Shown here: in pieces, positions 5,940-7,692 of the stretch | Position numbering within the stretch: the stretch's first letter is position 1 | Layout: each line of letters starts with the position of its first letter | NCBI GenBank assembly: GCA_934755305.1 | Contig: CAKVLD010000099.1 | Coordinates: forward strand, 1 to 7,692 | DNA from: an uncultured Clostridium sp. | GTDB taxonomy: Bacteria; Bacillota; Clostridia; Clostridiales; Clostridiaceae | Direction of reading: 5' to 3' | DNA: 7,692 nt | Notes under the pieces: generated by a model | Databases searched by the model: none | Told to the model about the DNA's origin: nothing | The model's input: only the letters and a program-made list of their open reading frames with translations | Position numbers and translations under genes: made by a program

Positions 5940-6620
5940 ATGTCAATGTTACAAAGATTTAAGGATATTATGAGTTCAAATATTAATGCTTTATTAGATA
6001 AGGCGGAAGATCCAGAAAAAATGATAGATCAAATGATTAGAAATATTCAAAGTGATTTAGGAAAAATAAAATCAGAAACTGCTACAGTTATGGCAGAGGA
6101 AGCTAGAATAACAAGAGAAGTTAATGAATTAAAGGCTGAAGTAGAAAAAATGCTTAATTATGCTACAAAAGCAATACAAGCAGGAAATGATGCAGATGCA
6201 AAAATATTCTTAGAAAAGAAAAGCACTATTCAAGGTAAATTAACTGATGCAGAAGCAAGATTACTTACAGCAAAGCAAAATTCAAATAATATGAAGGCAA
6301 TGCATGATAAGTTAAATGCACAAGCAGCAGAATTAAATTCAAGAAGAGCTGTTATTAAATCAAAAATACAACAAGCTAAGCTTCAAGAAAAGATGAACAA
6401 CATGGTATCAACTACAACTGGAGCTGCAAGTATCTCTAAGTTTGATGAATTAGAAGAAAAAGCAAATGCTATGCTTGATAAGGCAAATGCAATGCAAGAG
6501 TTAAATGGTAATTCTAATGACGTTGAGGATTTAATGGCTAAATATGATTCTACAGAGCAAGGTAATAGTGCAGTTGATGATGAACTTGCAGCACTTAAAG
6601 CTCAAATGGGAATAGAATAA
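5940..6620 (+). CDS. pspA: PspA/IM30 family membrane-stress protein
   Basis: This is a peripheral membrane coiled-coil protein of the PspA/IM30/Vipp1 family (ESCRT-III-like), which assembles on stressed membranes and limits proton leakage. The 226 residues begin MSMLQRFKDIMSSNINALLD, an amphipathic membrane-binding helix, followed by the hallmark AEDPEKMIDQMIRNIQSDL. Long Lys/Glu/Ala-rich coiled coils run to about residue 160. A Gly/Thr-rich break and a C-terminal helix ending DDELAALKAQMGIE follow. Length matches bacterial PspA (about 220). AAAGGAG at 5925-5931, 8 bases upstream, selects ATG 5940 over the in-frame ATG at 5946. It is the third gene of the operon, 27 bases after the SPFH gene, and its stop is followed directly by a hairpin. 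No PspF, PspB or PspC homologue is visible, which fits Firmicutes. Confidence 0.95.
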   Translation: MSMLQRFKDIMSSNINALLDKAEDPEKMIDQMIRNIQSDLGKIKSETATVMAEEARITREVNELKAEVEKMLNYATKAIQAGNDADAKIFLEKKSTIQGKLTDAEARLLTAKQNSNNMKAMHDKLNAQAAELNSRRAVIKSKIQQAKLQEKMNNMVSTTTGAASISKFDELEEKANAMLDKANAMQELNGNSNDVEDLMAKYDSTEQGNSAVDDELAALKAQMGIE

Positions 6621-6621
6621 T

Positions 6622-6649
6622 TAAGAACTCAGCATATGCTGGGTTTTTA
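6622..6649 (+). terminator. Hairpin terminator after pspA
   Basis: ACTCAGCA (627-634 of the 6000s) pairs with TGCTGGGT around a two-base loop, with one T-G wobble, and outer TTAA arms extend it. Five T follow (6644-6648). It starts one base after the pspA stop codon. The downstream membrane gene starts only 30 bases later, so this is either a leaky operon terminator or the downstream gene has a promoter inside pspA. Confidence 0.75.
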
Positions 6650-6678
6650 ATTATGTTTAGAAAAGAGTGGGAGATTAT

Positions 6679-7692
6679 ATGGGAAAGATATTATTGGGTT
6701 TATATATTATATTTGTTTTTTCTATACCAATATTTTGGATATATAGACTTATTCAGAGCTTCTTTGGGAAAAAGGGTATATTTATAAATAAGAAATTTAT
6801 TTTAAATAATGAAAAGGTTGAAGTATTTTATTCATTTATAGTAATTGGATTAAGTAGTTTTTATTTATTATGCCTAGGTGGACTTATAGGTACAGGTGAG
6901 CCTTTAGAAAAGTATGCTTTAAATGATAGATATTTAAATAGTTATACACCATTATCTTTTAATCACATATTAACATTTGCAGTATTTTATATTTTAGGCT
7001 TATTAGTTTATTTTATATTGTTAAACTTTAATGGTAAAATGGCACCTCTTATTTATGTTATAAACTGTAGTATTCTTTTAATTAATATAGTTTTTAATTT
7101 TATTTATTTTACACATACCTTCAATATTGAGGATTTACATTATACCTCTTCAAATGTAGTTAAAGCTTTAGGAAGATATCTCATTTATTTAAGTATGATA
7201 TATGTAGTTTTATTAAAGGAATCCATGGACAAAGTTCGCAGTGTGCAAAGTACTTTTAATAACAAGTATAAAAATATAATAGTAAGTAAGCTATATATGT
7301 TTTTTGTAAAATATGAAACTAATACTGGCTTATGGATTTTATTTATGTTTCCAGTACTTATGGCAATACAGCTTTTTCTTGTATTATTTGGACAAAAACC
7401 AGATAGCTTTATTCAAGTATTTTTAGATACAAGTAGCTATAATTACTCTAAAGTAATTCCTCCAGAACCAGTAGTAATTCCAGGTGATGGCCATTATTTA
7501 TGCACTGTAGCAGCTAGAGGACATGAAAAAGTAGTAAAGCCTGTAAGAAGTGGTATAAGGCATGGTAGAAGAATAACAGTAAATAGACAGCTTATGATAG
7601 CAAATGCCTTTGAGAATGTTTTAGAGGAATATACACCAAAGCTTCATAGGATTATAAGATATATTTATGATAAGTATGGATATCCTTTAAGT
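6679..7692 (+). CDS. Polytopic membrane protein with conserved C-terminal domain (possibly DUF6688 family), 3' end cut by window
   Basis: The frame is open to the last base: 338 residues without a stop. GGGAG at 6669-6673, 5 bases before ATG 6679, supports the start. About six membrane spans are visible (near residues 4-26, 50-70, 95-117, 121-145, 165-180 and 218-237). A soluble C-terminal region (from about 252) follows with GDGHYLCTVAARGHEKVVKP, then GRRITVNRQLMIANAFEN and YDKYGYPLS. This tail looks strongly conserved; I recall similar sequence in an uncharacterised Firmicutes membrane family, probably DUF6688, but cannot confirm the label. The Cys/His pair in HYLC and GH, and the many Arg/Asn residues, could form a ligand or metal site. 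No function is known to me. Its position directly after pspA on the same strand suggests a link to the membrane-stress module, weakened by the hairpin between them. Confidence 0.8.
   Translation, partial: MGKILLGLYIIFVFSIPIFWIYRLIQSFFGKKGIFINKKFILNNEKVEVFYSFIVIGLSSFYLLCLGGLIGTGEPLEKYALNDRYLNSYTPLSFNHILTFAVFYILGLLVYFILLNFNGKMAPLIYVINCSILLINIVFNFIYFTHTFNIEDLHYTSSNVVKALGRYLIYLSMIYVVLLKESMDKVRSVQSTFNNKYKNIIVSKLYMFFVKYETNTGLWILFMFPVLMAIQLFLVLFGQKPDSFIQVFLDTSSYNYSKVIPPEPVVIPGDGHYLCTVAARGHEKVVKPVRSGIRHGRRITVNRQLMIANAFENVLEEYTPKLHRIIRYIYDKYGYPLS

Overview
The window looks like a piece of a low-GC Gram-positive chromosome, most likely Clostridium or a close relative. Base composition is very AT-rich, Shine-Dalgarno sites are AGGAGG-like, TTG and GTG starts occur, and the gene content is Gram-positive: a sorting-signal surface protein, a class B sortase and a Bacillus-like Psp module. 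The assignment rests on sequence features and remembered families only.

Layout. (1) 1-480, plus strand: the 3' end of an open frame resembling the start of the LanC-like cyclase domain of a class II lanthipeptide synthetase (LanM). It is truncated before the zinc ligands, has lost key glycines and is only about 16% G+C, so it is probably a decayed remnant. (2) 511-789, minus strand: a 92-residue protein of unknown function with a TTG start, convergent with the remnant across a shared hairpin. (3) About 804-1214: a stretch with no intact gene, holding a decayed IS1182-like transposase fragment on the minus strand and a perfect 11-bp inverted repeat. (4) 1215-3642, plus strand: a two-gene surface cassette of an LPXTG-type adhesin and a class B sortase, closed by a strong terminator. 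The adhesin has a thioester (Cys-Gln) domain and two Cna_B isopeptide domains, and its gene carries a frameshift just after the signal peptide. (5) 3730-6620, plus strand: a strong sigma-A-type promoter followed by a three-gene Psp-like operon: a double zinc-ribbon membrane protein like YdjG, an SPFH protein with a zinc ribbon like YdjI, and PspA. (6) 6679 to the end: a polytopic membrane protein with a conserved C-terminal domain, cut by the window edge, lying behind a terminator-like hairpin.

How the genes work together. The sortase very probably anchors or polymerises the adhesin beside it through VPNTG. The thioester and the intramolecular isopeptide bonds would make it a covalent-binding, mechanically stable adhesin. 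The Psp-like genes probably form a membrane-stress complex in which a zinc-ribbon membrane protein recruits an SPFH scaffold and PspA. The YdjH partner known from Bacillus is missing here.

The points most worth a second look are the adhesin frameshift, which hides the thioester cysteine from a simple ORF call, the reduced Psp module with its downstream uncharacterised membrane gene, and the LanM remnant. I see no CRISPR array, rRNA, tRNA or complete mobile element.
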